Positions 9,651 through 19,476 of a DNA stretch of 64,000 nucleotides are shown here, in pieces. This DNA is from Chromohalobacter sarecensis (lineage in GTDB: Bacteria; Pseudomonadota; Gammaproteobacteria; Pseudomonadales; Halomonadaceae), in contig NZ_JAKGAN010000004.1 of NCBI RefSeq assembly GCF_023061135.1, positions 186,001-250,000 on the forward strand, written 5' to 3'. The notes under the pieces were generated by a model. That model was not told where the DNA came from and made no database searches. It saw only the letters and a list, made by a program, of their open reading frames with translations. How positions within the stretch are numbered: the first letter of the stretch is position 1; the number at the start of each line of letters is the position of its first letter. Made by a program: the position numbers and the translations under genes.

Positions 9651-10406
9651 TTAGATCGGTGTGTCGGTGTCGGTGTCTTCGATACGTTCCAGTAGATCCG
9701 TCGGCGCTTGGCGCAGCCGCCACTCGGCATGCTCCAGGTGGCGCCCGGCGGCCTGGGCGGCAGCTTCTTCATCGCCTTGAGCGATGGCATCGGCGATTGC
9801 TTGGTGTTCCTCGATGACCTGCGCCATGAAGGTTTCGCGTAGCGATTCGTTGGTCCGCGTCACGGTGATGGCGTGATGCAGGAAGCGGTTGTAGAAGTCG
9901 ATGACGGCGGTGAAGTGCGTGTTGTTCGAGGCCTCGGCGATGGCGCGGTGAAAGGCCATGTCCTGATCGACGCCATCGGCACCGACTTCGACGGCCTCAT
10001 CGATATCGGCCATGGCATTACGAATACGCCGCAACTGGGACGACGTGCGGCGTTGGGCCGCCAGACGCGCTGCCTCGACTTCCAGGGCCCGGCGCAGTTC
10101 GAGCAGGCGGATGATCGATTGCAGCGACGGATCGGGAATCGCCAGGCGCAACGCTACCGTGGGCACCTCGGCGACGAAGCTGCCGCTGCCGCGACGTGAC
10201 GTGACCAGGTCAGCGTTGCGCAGCATGGAAATGGCCTCGCGTACCACGGAACGGCTGATGCCATAGCGTTCGCCCAGCGCGGCCTCGGTGGGCAGACGTT
10301 CGCCGGGGCGCATCTCGCCGGTATGAATGGCGTGCGTCAGTTGGCGTGCGACCTGCTCCGAGAGTTGGACGCCACGGATCGGTGGGGTCTCATGGTTCGT
10401 GATCAC
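9651..10406 (-). CDS. FadR-subfamily GntR regulator of the tetronate genes
   Basis: A 251-residue regulator. The winged helix (LSEQVARQLTHAI then TEAALGERYGISRSVVREAI) is followed by an all-helical FCD effector domain with DxxxH metal-binding residues (DMAFHRAIAEASNN). A GTG start at 10406 after AAGGAG is chosen over more distant ATGs that would add low-complexity sequence. It ends 22 bp before ltnD on the same strand, so it probably heads that operon and regulates itself and the divergent denD unit. The effector is unknown; a sugar acid is likely. Confidence 0.85.
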   Translation of the reverse strand: MITNHETPPIRGVQLSEQVARQLTHAIHTGEMRPGERLPTEAALGERYGISRSVVREAISMLRNADLVTSRRGSGSFVAEVPTVALRLAIPDPSLQSIIRLLELRRALEVEAARLAAQRRTSSQLRRIRNAMADIDEAVEVGADGVDQDMAFHRAIAEASNNTHFTAVIDFYNRFLHHAITVTRTNESLRETFMAQVIEEHQAIADAIAQGDEEAAAQAAGRHLEHAEWRLRQAPTDLLERIEDTDTDTPI

Positions 10407-10509
10407 CGCTCTTTTTTCTCCTTCGTTCGTCGTCGCCAGGCGTGGTGCGGGCCTTGCGTCGATGGTGGGTGGGGTGTCTGCGACTAATGGCGGTATTGCC
10501 CTGATCAAT

Positions 10510-10520
10510 TTGTCAGACAA
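10510..10520. promoter_or_regulatory. operator palindrome for the GntR regulator
   Basis: TTGTC-A-GACAA is a perfect inverted repeat. It matches the TNGTnnnACNA form bound by FadR-type GntR proteins. Its centre is 109-110 bp from both the regulator start and the denD start, the natural place for one operator controlling both operons. Confidence 0.7.
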
Positions 10521-10624
10521 CATTATAAATAGCGCGGTGACGACACAATACGTCTTTGGACCAATGTCGCGTCGCCGGTAGGGAGTCACGCGAAGCGCCG
10601 CTTCGCTCGACCGAGGAGAAGGGC

Positions 10625-11584
10625 ATGCACGTCATCGTCACCGGAGGGGCCGGTTTTCTCGGCGCGCGTTTGATTCAGACGCTGCTCGAGGAAGACCAGC
10701 ATATCGAGGGGAAGACAATCACGCGGGTGACGTCGATCGACCTTGCGCCCTGTCCACTCGACGATCCACGTGTCGAGTCATGGGTGGGAGACGTCGCCGA
10801 CAAGGCGTTGATCGAGCGCGCCCTGGGCGAGGATACGCTCGCCGTGTGTCATTTGGCTGCCGTGGTCAGCTCCCAGGCGGAGGCTGATTTCGAGTTGGGA
10901 ATGCGCGTCAACCTCGAGGCGACGCAGGCCCTGCTCGAGGCCTGTCGTGCGCATCCGCGTCGCCTGCGCTTTCTGTTCGCCAGTTCGCTGGCGGTGTTTG
11001 GACCCGGGCTGGCACAGCCAGTACCCGAAGAAGTCGGCCCCCAGCCACGCTCTTCCTATGGCGCGCAGAAGGCCATCGGCGAGTTGCTGGTCAACGACTA
11101 CAGCCGACGGGGCTTTATCGATGGTCGCGTTTGCCGACTACCGACTATCGTGGCGCGGCCCGGCAAGCCTAACCAGGCGGCTTCCTCATTCGCCAGCTCG
11201 ATCATTCGCGAACCGCTGGCGGGGCAACGAGCCGTGTGTCCAGTGGCTCCCGAACTGCCGCTTTGGTTGTCATCGCCGCGTGCGGTGGTGGGCAATCTTC
11301 GCCATGCCTTGCAGCTCGACGGTGACGCGCTGGGCGAGTGGCGCACGCTCAACTTGCCGGGCATCACCGTCATGGTGACGCAGATGCTGGACGCATTGGA
11401 GCGCCAAGCCGGCGCCGAGACACGGGCTCTGGTGAGTTTCGAGCCGGACGCCGCCATCGACAAGATCGTCGCGAGCTGGCCGGGAGGTCTGGACATCGAA
11501 CGTCCGTTGTCGCTGGGCTTCCAGGCCGATGACGATGTCGACGCCGTGATTCGCGCCTATCGCGAGGATTACCTGAACGCCTGA
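10625..11584 (+). CDS. denD: D-erythronate dehydrogenase
   Basis: A 319-residue extended SDR protein. It has the NAD-binding TGGAGFLGARL at the N-terminus, the HLAAVVSSQAEADFE segment, and a catalytic SSL plus YGAQK (YxxxK) near residue 145. DenD family members oxidise D-erythronate to 2-oxo-D-erythronate, which OtnI, OtnK and OtnC then process. The start is ATG 10625 after GAGGAGAAGGGC. Divergent from, and sharing an operator with, the threonate operon, it lets one downstream pathway serve two epimeric acids. Confidence 0.87.
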   Translation: MHVIVTGGAGFLGARLIQTLLEEDQHIEGKTITRVTSIDLAPCPLDDPRVESWVGDVADKALIERALGEDTLAVCHLAAVVSSQAEADFELGMRVNLEATQALLEACRAHPRRLRFLFASSLAVFGPGLAQPVPEEVGPQPRSSYGAQKAIGELLVNDYSRRGFIDGRVCRLPTIVARPGKPNQAASSFASSIIREPLAGQRAVCPVAPELPLWLSSPRAVVGNLRHALQLDGDALGEWRTLNLPGITVMVTQMLDALERQAGAETRALVSFEPDAAIDKIVASWPGGLDIERPLSLGFQADDDVDAVIRAYREDYLNA

Positions 11585-11709
11585 CGCCCGCCGAGGCCCG
11601 GCGGCTTTAACGGCTGTCCGTGGCGTCGGCGACATTCCACACACGCTTGCATCCTTGGATACAACAACGCTGCTCAGACAGTCACAACAATGCACAGGAG
11701 TACGCCACC

Positions 11710-13098
11710 ATGACGGAAACAGCCGCAGGTCCGCAGGTCATCATTGGCCTGGGTATTGCTATCTTCGTAATGATCGCGCTGGTATTGAAAACCCGCGTGC
11801 ACGCCTTGCTGGCGCTCATCATCGCCGCTTCGATCGCCGGGTTGATCGGCGGGATGCCCCCCAATGCGGTGATCGGGGCGATCACCGATGGCTTCGGCAG
11901 CACGCTGTCGACCATCGGGTTGGTCATCGGCTTTGGGGTGATGATGGGGCGTATCCTCGAAGTGTCGGGTGCCGGCCAGCGAATGGCCTACTCCATCCTC
12001 AAGATGCTCGGCAAGGAACGTGAGGATTGGGCGATGGCGCTGACCGGGTACATCGTGTCGATCCCGATTTTCTGCGACTCCGCCTACGTGATCCTGAATC
12101 CGCTGGTCAGGGCGCTGGCGCGTAATAGCGGACGTTCGATCCTGACGTTGGGTATTGCGCTGGCGTCGGGCTTGGCCATTACGCACAGTGCGGTACCCCC
12201 GACACCGGGGCCGCTCGGGGTAGCCGGCATCTTCGGCGTCGATGTCGGTCTGATGATCGCCTGGGGGGTCGTCTTCACGATACCAGCCTTGATCGTCATG
12301 GTGCTTTACGCTCGGTTCATGGGACCGCGTATCGAGGCGATGATCGAACGTGACGTGCCCGAAACCTTGCGCCGCGATGAAGACGAAGAAGATCCACTCG
12401 CCGGCCAGCGTCCCGTGGAAGAGCTGCCCACGTTGTTGAAGTCGGTCCTGCCCATCGCATTGCCGATTGCCTTGATCTTCTTCAATACGCTGGTTACCGC
12501 GATGGTGGGCGATAGCGACGATCCGTCTCTGGCGGTGCAGATCATCCAGTTCGTCGGCCATCCGGTGATTGCCGTGGGCATCGGGGTACTGGTGGCGGTG
12601 TATGGGCTCGTGCCCAAGATGCCGCGCGATCAGGTGCTTTCGCATCTCGAGAAAGGCGTCGAAAGCGCCGGCATCATTCTCCTCGTGACCGGCGCCGGGG
12701 GTGCCCTGGGGGCGGTGTTGCGTGCCAGTGGGGCGGGCGACTACATCGGTGAAAGTGTTGCGTCGCTGGCCATGCCCGCCTTCTTGATTCCCTTTATCAT
12801 CGCCACGCTGGTGCGTTTCGTACAGGGCAGCGGGACCGTGTCGATGATCACCGGGGCTTCGATTTCCGCGCCGATTCTCTCGTCCATGCCGGACGTCAAC
12901 TTGGTGCTGGCGGCTCAGGCGGCGTGTCTTGGCGGGCTATTCTTCAGTTATTTCAACGATAGCTATTTCTGGGTCGTCAACCGCATGCTCGGCGTGAGAA
13001 CCGCCAAGCACCAACTGCTGGTGCTCTCGGTGCCCACGACGCTGGGTTGGGCGGCTGCGCTCGTCGCCTTGTTCATCGCCAATGCCTTCGTGGGTTGA
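11710..13098 (+). CDS. GntP-family sugar-acid permease
   Basis: An integral membrane protein of 462 residues with about 12-14 helices. Family segments include [29 protein letters not shown] and [19 protein letters not shown], together with a C-terminal [10 protein letters not shown]. GntP relatives import gluconate and other aldonates by proton symport. Lying between denD and a sugar-acid dehydratase, it is the likely uptake system for threonate/erythronate. The start ATG 11710 has AGGAG at -13. Confidence 0.9.
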   Translation: MTETAAGPQVIIGLGIAIFVMIALVLKTRVHALLALIIAASIAGLIGGMPPNAVIGAITDGFGSTLSTIGLVIGFGVMMGRILEVSGAGQRMAYSILKMLGKEREDWAMALTGYIVSIPIFCDSAYVILNPLVRALARNSGRSILTLGIALASGLAITHSAVPPTPGPLGVAGIFGVDVGLMIAWGVVFTIPALIVMVLYARFMGPRIEAMIERDVPETLRRDEDEEDPLAGQRPVEELPTLLKSVLPIALPIALIFFNTLVTAMVGDSDDPSLAVQIIQFVGHPVIAVGIGVLVAVYGLVPKMPRDQVLSHLEKGVESAGIILLVTGAGGALGAVLRASGAGDYIGESVASLAMPAFLIPFIIATLVRFVQGSGTVSMITGASISAPILSSMPDVNLVLAAQAACLGGLFFSYFNDSYFWVVNRMLGVRTAKHQLLVLSVPTTLGWAAALVALFIANAFVG

Positions 13099-13133
13099 GC
13101 GACATCCGATCCGCATGGAAGAGGAAAGATGCT

Positions 13134-14306
13134 ATGAAAATCACACGAGTCAGGGCCCGCGTCTTCGAATGGAAAGGCGAAACGGTGCCGCCGCAGCCAC
13201 ACTTCTGCACCAATGCCATGGACGTATTGTGGGACCGTGGCGATGCCATGGGCAGTTTCCGGTTCCACGGCTGGACGGTGGTCGAGGTCGAAACGGATGA
13301 AGGCGTCGTCGGGCTGGGTAACGTGGCCTTGGCGCCGCGTGTCGCCAAGACGATCATCGATCAGCACCTCGCGCCCTTGGTCATCGGCCAGGACCCGTTC
13401 GACTACGAATATCTATGGCAGCGCATGTATCGCGCGACGCTGGCGTGGGGTCGGCGCGGCATCGGCATGGCGGCGATCTCGGGCGTCGATATCGCGATCT
13501 GGGATGTGATGGGCAAAGCCCTCGGCAAGCCGGTGTTCAAGCTGCTGGGCGGGCGGACCAAGGAGAAGATCCCCTGCTATGCCTCCAAGCTTTACCACAC
13601 CGATCGCGAGACGATGCAGCGCGAAGCGCAAGCCTATCTCGACCAGGGTTTCACGGCGATGAAGATGCGTTTCGGTTACGGGCCCAAGGATGGGCCCAAG
13701 GGCATGCGCGAGAACCTCAAGAGCGTGGCGGCGGTGCGCGAGGTGATCGGTGAGGACATCGACCTGATGGCCGACTGCTACATGGGCTGGAATCTCGATT
13801 ATGCCCGACGCATGTTGCCGAAACTGGAACCCTTTGAGCTGCGTTGGCTGGAGGAACCGGTGATCGCCGATGACATCGACGGTTACGCCGAGCTCAATCG
13901 CATGGCGCCGATGCCGATTTCCGGCGGCGAGCACGAATTCACCGTGCATGGTTTCCGGCAACTCCTGGAGAAGAAGGCGGTATCGGTAATTCAGTACGAT
14001 ACCAATCGCGTCGGCGGTATCAGCGTGGCGCGCAAGATCAACGCCATGGCGGAAGCGTTCGAGGTGCCGGTGATTCCTCATGCGGGGCAGATGCACAACT
14101 ACCATCTGACGATGGCATCGCTCGCCTCGCCGATGTCCGAGTTCTTCCCGGTGCATGACGTCGAGATCGGCAATGAGCTCTTCTATTACTTGTTCGAGGG
14201 CGATCCGGAACCCATCGATGGCTACCTCGACCTGGATGAAACGACGCCTGGTCTGGGCTTGACGCTCAATACACGCCATCTCGACCGCTTCCATATCATC
14301 GAATGA
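13134..14306 (+). CDS. L-rhamnonate dehydratase-like enolase-superfamily enzyme
   Basis: A 390-residue mandelate racemase/enolase-superfamily protein. The capping domain is followed by a barrel with metal ligands D-E-E ([24 protein letters not shown]) and a His-Asp dyad on the last strands ([11 protein letters not shown]). The absence of a KxK motif and the overall pattern resemble L-rhamnonate dehydratase. It would dehydrate an aldonate to a 2-keto-3-deoxy acid. No KDG-type aldolase is present here, so its product must be used elsewhere, or its true substrate is a four-carbon acid. Probable operon: denD-gntP-this gene. Confidence 0.8.
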   Translation: MKITRVRARVFEWKGETVPPQPHFCTNAMDVLWDRGDAMGSFRFHGWTVVEVETDEGVVGLGNVALAPRVAKTIIDQHLAPLVIGQDPFDYEYLWQRMYRATLAWGRRGIGMAAISGVDIAIWDVMGKALGKPVFKLLGGRTKEKIPCYASKLYHTDRETMQREAQAYLDQGFTAMKMRFGYGPKDGPKGMRENLKSVAAVREVIGEDIDLMADCYMGWNLDYARRMLPKLEPFELRWLEEPVIADDIDGYAELNRMAPMPISGGEHEFTVHGFRQLLEKKAVSVIQYDTNRVGGISVARKINAMAEAFEVPVIPHAGQMHNYHLTMASLASPMSEFFPVHDVEIGNELFYYLFEGDPEPIDGYLDLDETTPGLGLTLNTRHLDRFHIIE

Positions 14307-14313
14307 CCGAGTG

Positions 14314-14341
14314 GCACCGCCTTTCACGCCAAAGGCGGTGC
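14314..14341. terminator. hairpin after the sugar-acid operon
   Basis: GCACCGCCTTT and AAAGGCGGTGC form an 11-bp perfect stem with a six-base loop, 8 bp after the dehydratase stop. No T-run follows. It separates the sugar-acid unit from the carnitine unit. Confidence 0.55.
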
Positions 14342-14457
14342 TGTGACGTAAAACGCCAACCGCATGACGTGTCATGCCAATCTCTTTTCTGCCGGACTTT
14401 CGACAATGAGGGCGTTCGACGGCATCGCGCCGCCATTTAGACGCTCAGGAAGACACC

Positions 14458-15339
14458 ATGAATCGAAACGTCATCCTCACCTGTGCCATCACCGGCGCCG
14501 GTGATACGGCCGACAAGCATCCCGACCTCCCCATCACACCCAAGCAGATCGCCGATAGCGCCATCGAGGCCTCACGTGCCGGGGCGAGCATCGTGCATTT
14601 GCACGTACGCGATCCGGAAACCGGCGGCGTCAGCCATTCCAGCGAGTACTTTCGCGAGGCGGTGGGGCGCATCCGCGAGGCGAATGTCGACGCGGTCATC
14701 AATATCACCGCCGGGGGCGGGGGCGATCTCTTCCCCGAGGTACGCGATGGCGTCATCCATGGCCTGGAGGGCACCGACCTACAGACGCCGGCGGAGCGCC
14801 ACGCCCCGGTGGGTGAGCTGTTGCCGGAAATCTGCACCCTGGATTGCGGTAGCCTCAACTTCGGCGACATGGTCTATCTCAATACCGCCGACTGGCTGCG
14901 CGAGCATGCCCGGCTGGTCAAGGACGCCGGCGTCAAACCCGAGCTGGAATGCTTCGACCTGGGGCATGTGTGGTTCGCGCGGCAGTTGATCGAGGAAGGC
15001 CTGATCGAAGGCGACCCGCTGTTTCAGCTCTGCCTGGGGATCCCCTGGGGCGCCGAGGCGGATACCGAAACCATGCTGGCGATGCGCAACAAGCTGCCCG
15101 CCGACGCCCATTGGTCAGCGTTCGGCATCGGCCGCAGCGAGATGCCGATGGTCGCGCAGTCGATGCTGCTCGGCGGCCACGTACGCGTGGGGCTCGAGGA
15201 CAACCTCTATCTCAGTCGGGGCGTGTTCGCCACCAACGCGCAGTTGGTGGAGCGTGCCGCCACGATTGCCGAAAACCTGGGCGGGCGCGTCCAGACGCCG
15301 GCCGAAACCCGCCAGACGCTCCATCTGCGTCAACCGTGA
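14458..15339 (+). CDS. 3-dehydrocarnitine cleavage enzyme (BKACE family)
   Basis: A 293-residue beta-keto acid cleavage enzyme (former DUF849). It has the N-terminal [11 protein letters not shown] segment, the zinc-binding HLHVRD (HxH), the GGGGD loop and the C-terminal [11 protein letters not shown] motif containing the metal-binding Glu. Members use acetyl-CoA to cleave a beta-keto acid. In carnitine catabolism 3-dehydrocarnitine gives betainyl-CoA and acetoacetate. Adjacent carnitine dehydrogenase and thioesterase genes fix that assignment. Confidence 0.9.
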   Translation: MNRNVILTCAITGAGDTADKHPDLPITPKQIADSAIEASRAGASIVHLHVRDPETGGVSHSSEYFREAVGRIREANVDAVINITAGGGGDLFPEVRDGVIHGLEGTDLQTPAERHAPVGELLPEICTLDCGSLNFGDMVYLNTADWLREHARLVKDAGVKPELECFDLGHVWFARQLIEEGLIEGDPLFQLCLGIPWGAEADTETMLAMRNKLPADAHWSAFGIGRSEMPMVAQSMLLGGHVRVGLEDNLYLSRGVFATNAQLVERAATIAENLGGRVQTPAETRQTLHLRQP

Positions 15340-15356
15340 GCGACAAGGAGAGCGTG

Positions 15357-16358
15357 ATGTCTCAACAGACTGCTGAACAAAGCTCGGCGGAACAAAACGT
15401 CGCGCCGGCACGTGTGGCCGTTATCGGTACTGGCGTGATCGGCAATGGTTGGATCGTGCGGGCGTTGGCGGCGGGCTGCGAGGTCGTCGCCTTCGACCCT
15501 GCCCCCGGCGCCGAGGCGACGACGCGCGCGTTCGTCGCGCGGGTCTGGGACTCAGTGGCGACGATGGGGCTCGCCGACACGGCGGACCCGGCCAAGCTGC
15601 GTTTCGCGGCCTCGCCCGCCGAAGCCGTCGAGGGTGCTGAGCTGATCCAGGAGAACGTGCCCGAGCGCCTCGAGATCAAGCATAGCGTCCTGGCGGAACT
15701 GGATGCGCATGCCCCCGCGGGCGTGGTCATCGGCTCCTCGACCTCCGGCATCAAGCCCAGTGAGCTGCAGACGGCCTGCACGCGCGACCCCGGTCGCGTC
15801 ATCGTCGCGCACCCGTTCAATCCGGTGTACCTGCTGCCGTTGGTTGAGCTGGTGGGCGGTGAACATACTGCGCCGGTTGTCACCCAGCGCGCCCGGGCGC
15901 AGTACGCCGCGCTGGGCATGCGGCCGCTGGTGGTGCGCCGCGAGATCGAAGGGCACGTCGCCGACCGTTTGATGGAAGCGCTGTGGCGCGAGGCGCTGCA
16001 TCTGGTCAACGACGGCGTCGCCACCACCGAGGAGATCGATGCCGCCGTGGTCTATGGCTGCGGTTTGCGCTGGTCGCTGATGGGCACCTTCCTGACCTTC
16101 CACCTGGCTGGCGGCGAGGGCGGCATGCGCCACATGCTGCACCAGTTCGGGCCGGCGCTGAAGCTGCCGTGGACCAAGCTCGAAGCGCCGGAGTTGACCG
16201 ACGAGCTGATCGAGAAGGTCGCCGACGGTTGCGAGCATCAGGCCGCCGGGCGCAGCGTCGCCGAGCTGGAGACACGACGTGATGAATTCCTCACCGAGCT
16301 GCTGGCGTTGACGCGCAAGTACTGGCCCGAAGCCGAAGGACTCGAGGGACGCATCTGA
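15357..16358 (+). CDS. lcdH: L-carnitine 3-dehydrogenase
   Basis: A 333-residue 3-hydroxyacyl-CoA-dehydrogenase-fold enzyme. It has the NAD motif VAVIGTGVIGNGW, QENVPE and SSTSGIKPSELQ segments, and the catalytic His in RVIVAHPFNPVYLLPLVE. It oxidises L-carnitine to 3-dehydrocarnitine. ATG 15357 follows CAAGGAGAGCG, 17 bp after the upstream gene. The stop overlaps the next start (TGATG), so the dehydrogenase and thioesterase are translationally coupled. Confidence 0.92.
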   Translation: MSQQTAEQSSAEQNVAPARVAVIGTGVIGNGWIVRALAAGCEVVAFDPAPGAEATTRAFVARVWDSVATMGLADTADPAKLRFAASPAEAVEGAELIQENVPERLEIKHSVLAELDAHAPAGVVIGSSTSGIKPSELQTACTRDPGRVIVAHPFNPVYLLPLVELVGGEHTAPVVTQRARAQYAALGMRPLVVRREIEGHVADRLMEALWREALHLVNDGVATTEEIDAAVVYGCGLRWSLMGTFLTFHLAGGEGGMRHMLHQFGPALKLPWTKLEAPELTDELIEKVADGCEHQAAGRSVAELETRRDEFLTELLALTRKYWPEAEGLEGRI

Positions 16359-16843
16359 TGAGCCAGACGCCAGCCAGTCCACTGTTCGACCCACTTTTTC
16401 AAACCCGGGTGGCCGACACCTGGGTCGACTACAACGGCCATATGAACGATGCCGAGTACGCGCGCGTGTTCTCGCTGGCCGTCGAGGCGTTGATGGCGCG
16501 AATCGGCCTCGATGTGGCGGGGCGCGCCGCGCATGGCTACACGCTCTATACCCTGGAAACCCACCTCTGCTACCGCCAACAAGCGCATCGCGGCGAGGCG
16601 CTGGCGGTCGACCTGACGCTGCTCGATAATGATGCCAAGCGGTTGCACGTCTTCTTCACCCTGCGCAACGCCGACGGCGACTCGCTGGCGACCAGCGAGC
16701 AGATGCTGATGGGCATCGATGTCGCTAGCGGCAGGCCCGGACCGTTCCCCGAACCGGTGGCGGCGGTTATCGAGACATTACCGTCCGCCGGCGCCGAGTG
16801 GCCGAGCGCTGCAGGAAGGCGTATCGGGATCGTCCGCCGCTGA
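16358..16843 (+). CDS. hotdog-fold thioesterase, probable betainyl-CoA thioesterase
   Basis: A 161-residue 4HBT-type hotdog protein with WVDYNGHMNDAEYARVFSLAVEAL, in which the Asp/Asn-Gly-His-Met and following residues form the usual active site. In the carnitine pathway it would release glycine betaine from betainyl-CoA. Coupled by a TGATG overlap to lcdH. Some bacteria carry this domain fused to carnitine dehydrogenase; here it is separate. Confidence 0.85.
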   Translation: MSQTPASPLFDPLFQTRVADTWVDYNGHMNDAEYARVFSLAVEALMARIGLDVAGRAAHGYTLYTLETHLCYRQQAHRGEALAVDLTLLDNDAKRLHVFFTLRNADGDSLATSEQMLMGIDVASGRPGPFPEPVAAVIETLPSAGAEWPSAAGRRIGIVRR

Positions 16844-16889
16844 CGTTGAATTAAACGTCAAGGCGCTCCATTACGTTCTCCCTCGCTGA

Positions 16890-16925
16890 AAGAACCCGCC
16901 CATGGTCTGCCATGGGCGGGTTCTT
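16890..16925. terminator. bidirectional terminator
   Basis: A perfect 16-bp stem (arms 16890-16905 and 16910-16925) with a TCTG loop. The arm ends AAGAA and TTCTT provide short U-rich tails in both directions. It lies between the convergent thioesterase and dioxygenase genes. Confidence 0.85.
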
Positions 16926-16956
16926 GCGTGTTGGCAGGTGTTGCCACGAGGCTGAA

Positions 16957-18228
16957 TCAGCCTTGGCTGAGTGCCTCGACGCGTTGTTGGCGGTGGGCAC
17001 GGCGTAGCATGCGTAGCCGCGAGCGGGCTTCGTCACGCTCGAGATAGCAGCCTTGCAGCCAACGCCGGCCGCCCTGGCCGACATCGAAGGCGTCACGGGC
17101 GTGCAGCAGGCGGCGGTTGTCGAAGATCACCAAATCGCCGGGTGTGTAGGTGAAACGCAGCGCGAATTCGGGCTCGCGCAGCAGGTGCTGCAGGGCCATC
17201 AAGGCGGCGTAGGCGGGCTCCACGTCCTCGAATGGCGCCATCAAGGGGCCGCGCAGGAAGTCGGCGATGCGGACTTCGTCGAAATCGCCGTTGTCATCGA
17301 GCTTGATCATCGGTGCGTACCACACATGATCGGTGGTCCGGGCGGTGTTGGCGTAGCACCAGTGCACGCGGACGAGCGTCGCGAAGTGCTCGGGGTGGCG
17401 CTCGCGCAGGGCCTCGGCGACGGCGAAACCGTCCATCATCACCGCATCGCCGCCGACGGTGTCGTTCTCCAGGCAGTGCAGCAACTGCAGGCCGGGCTGA
17501 TATTCGCGGGTGGGCAGATCGACGTGTGGCGGCAGGGCGATCGAGGTGTAGGCATTGGAGTCGGGATCCGGCTTGGCGCGCACGTCGAACAGCGTGCCGA
17601 AGTTCGTGGCGCGCGGCGGTCCGATGCGACGGGCGATGGCGTCGAGACTTCCGGGTTCGGTGGGCAGGTTGCGTAGCCGCACCAGGCCTTCGCCGATGAC
17701 GGCTTCCAGCGCTTGTTCGAGGCAGGTGTCCAACGCCTGGGGATCGGCGTCGGTATCGAGCCAGCCGTGCGCATCGAGGGTCGTGGGCGCGTCGCGCTCG
17801 CTGCCTTTCCACAGTGTTGCGGGAGGCAGCGGGGCGTCGAGTTCCGCCAGGTGGGTATAGTCATGCGCGCGCAGCCAGCCAGGGTGAAAGCGCAAGCGGC
17901 GTTGCTCCGGCGCGAAGACGACCACCAGCGCGCCCGCATTATCGAGAGACGTCTCGGCGACGGTGGGCCAGTCTTCGAGGCGTGAAAGATCGAGGATGCG
18001 CTCGCGGGTATCCGGGTTGACGGTGCTCGCATCGGCGGCGTTCTCACGCAGCCAGATGCTGTGGTACTGGCTGATGCGGCCGTCCTCCCAGCGCACTTCC
18101 ACCTGGCGCGGGGTCGGGCGCACCTCGGCGATGGCGACCTCGATCGGCCAGGCGTCGTAATCCGGCGTCGCGGGGAGCGCGTCGCTGGGCATATTGGCAG
18201 ACGTGGTGGCGGGCGTGCTGTTCGGCAT
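16957..18228 (-). CDS. gamma-butyrobetaine dioxygenase (BBOX-like)
   Basis: A 423-residue 2-oxoglutarate/Fe(II) oxygenase of the TauD/BBOX group. An N-terminal DUF971-like domain (about 25-105) precedes the catalytic domain, whose iron ligands are HVD (H235, D237) and a distal H376 in NRRLLHARDAF. Gamma-butyrobetaine hydroxylase makes L-carnitine, the substrate of the convergent operon. An ATG at 18228 has AAGGA at -12; a start 36 bp upstream is less likely. The classical N-terminal zinc cysteines of animal BBOX are not obvious. Confidence 0.85.
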   Translation of the reverse strand: MPNSTPATTSANMPSDALPATPDYDAWPIEVAIAEVRPTPRQVEVRWEDGRISQYHSIWLRENAADASTVNPDTRERILDLSRLEDWPTVAETSLDNAGALVVVFAPEQRRLRFHPGWLRAHDYTHLAELDAPLPPATLWKGSERDAPTTLDAHGWLDTDADPQALDTCLEQALEAVIGEGLVRLRNLPTEPGSLDAIARRIGPPRATNFGTLFDVRAKPDPDSNAYTSIALPPHVDLPTREYQPGLQLLHCLENDTVGGDAVMMDGFAVAEALRERHPEHFATLVRVHWCYANTARTTDHVWYAPMIKLDDNGDFDEVRIADFLRGPLMAPFEDVEPAYAALMALQHLLREPEFALRFTYTPGDLVIFDNRRLLHARDAFDVGQGGRRWLQGCYLERDEARSRLRMLRRAHRQQRVEALSQG

Positions 18229-18320
18229 GACGGCATCCTTGGTGGCGAAAGATAGCCCTAGCATGGCCTGATGCGTCGTCCGTATTTACACCCCAAGCGA
18301 CGGCTTCTTGCCGCCAGTCG

Positions 18321-19301
18321 TCATGTTGCGTCGTCTGGGTGCGGATGGCGTGCCTGACGCGGGCTGGTACCGAAATGCTGCTTATAGGCCCGCGAGAAGC
18401 TGGAGGCCGAGGTGAAGCCGCTGGCCAGGCCGATGCTGAGGATGTCGCGGTCGGTTTCCCGCAATAGCTGGCGGGCGTGTTCCAGGCGCAGGCGCAGATA
18501 ATGATCGCGGGGCCGCTCGTCGAGTTCCTGTTCGAAGAGCCGCTGTAGCTGGCGCAGCGAGATGCCGATGCGTGCGGCGAGTTGGATGAGTGTCAGCGGT
18601 GTCTCGAGGTGACGCTCCATCAAGGCGACGGCTTCGATCACGCTGTGCTTGTGGGTGCCCAGGCGCTGGGTCAGATCGCGCCGCTGGAGGTCGTGGCGGG
18701 GCCGCATACGGGCGTGAATCAACTGCTCGGAAACGTCAGCGGCCAGCGCATCGCCCTGGCGGCGGGCGATCAGGTCCAGTGTCATGTCCATTGCGGCAGT
18801 GCCACCGGCGCAGGAGAAACCGCGCGGGCCGACTTCGAACAGCGACTCGACGGCGTCGACTTCGGGAAAGCGCTCGCGAAACGCCGGCAGGCTTTCCCAG
18901 TGCAAGGTGACACGCTGCCCCTCGAGCAGGCCGGCGCGGGCGAGGATCAGGCTGCCGGTGTCGATGCCGCCCAGCACGCAGTCGCTTTGATGGCGCTGAT
19001 GCAGCCAATGCAGCAAGTGGCGGGTGAGACGCTCTTCGGGCTCGAAGCTGGCACAGATGGCGATGCTGGGCAGGGCTGGCGCCGAGGCGAGGGTGTCGTC
19101 GGCGAGCAGCGTCATGTCGTTACTGGCGGTGACCGAGGCGCCGTCCAGGCCGATTACGCGCCAAGTGAACAGCCGCTCCCCGGCGATGCGGTTGGCGATG
19201 CGCAGTGGCTCGATGGCAGAGAAGAACGCCATCATCGAGAAACGCGGCAACAGCAGAAAGCCGATGGGCTCGGGCGACGCCCCGGCATAATGTAGACGCA
19301 T
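18321..19301 (-). CDS. GlxA/CdhR-type AraC regulator of carnitine genes
   Basis: A 326-residue protein. The N-terminal DJ-1/PfpI-like amidotransferase domain (about 1-190, FLLLPRFSMMAFFSAIEPLRIAN) is followed by a C-terminal AraC DNA-binding domain with two helix-turn-helix units (LTLIQLAARIGISLRQLQRLF; ILSIGLASGFTSASSFSRAY). This layout is that of Pseudomonas CdhR and GbdR. The location next to carnitine synthesis and breakdown genes suggests it activates them in response to carnitine. The effector assignment is by context. Confidence 0.82.
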   Translation of the reverse strand: MRLHYAGASPEPIGFLLLPRFSMMAFFSAIEPLRIANRIAGERLFTWRVIGLDGASVTASNDMTLLADDTLASAPALPSIAICASFEPEERLTRHLLHWLHQRHQSDCVLGGIDTGSLILARAGLLEGQRVTLHWESLPAFRERFPEVDAVESLFEVGPRGFSCAGGTAAMDMTLDLIARRQGDALAADVSEQLIHARMRPRHDLQRRDLTQRLGTHKHSVIEAVALMERHLETPLTLIQLAARIGISLRQLQRLFEQELDERPRDHYLRLRLEHARQLLRETDRDILSIGLASGFTSASSFSRAYKQHFGTSPRQARHPHPDDAT

Positions 19302-19444
19302 CTCTCCCCCGTGGCGGTGGCGACTCAGGCGGCGAACGGTGACGCGCCGAGGCGCGCGTTGCGCTCACGATAGCAAATTCGATTGCCGAGGGCTTGCGGG
19401 TCGCGTCAGCGAGAGCGGAGGGAAAATAGGCAAGGCTTGGGGGT

Positions 19445-19467
19445 GGGCCGGTCCTGACGACCGGCCC
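19445..19467 (-). terminator. hairpin after the caiX-like gene
   Basis: GGGCCGGTC and GACCGGCCC form a 9-bp perfect stem with a five-base loop, 10 bp beyond the stop at 19477. There is no T-run, so it is a weak intrinsic terminator at best. Confidence 0.5.
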
Positions 19468-19476
19468 GGGGTGGGA

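Noticed and set aside
11674-12645. 323-residue reverse-strand frame across gntP
   Set aside because: Composition is that of an antisense shadow and the forward gene is unambiguous.
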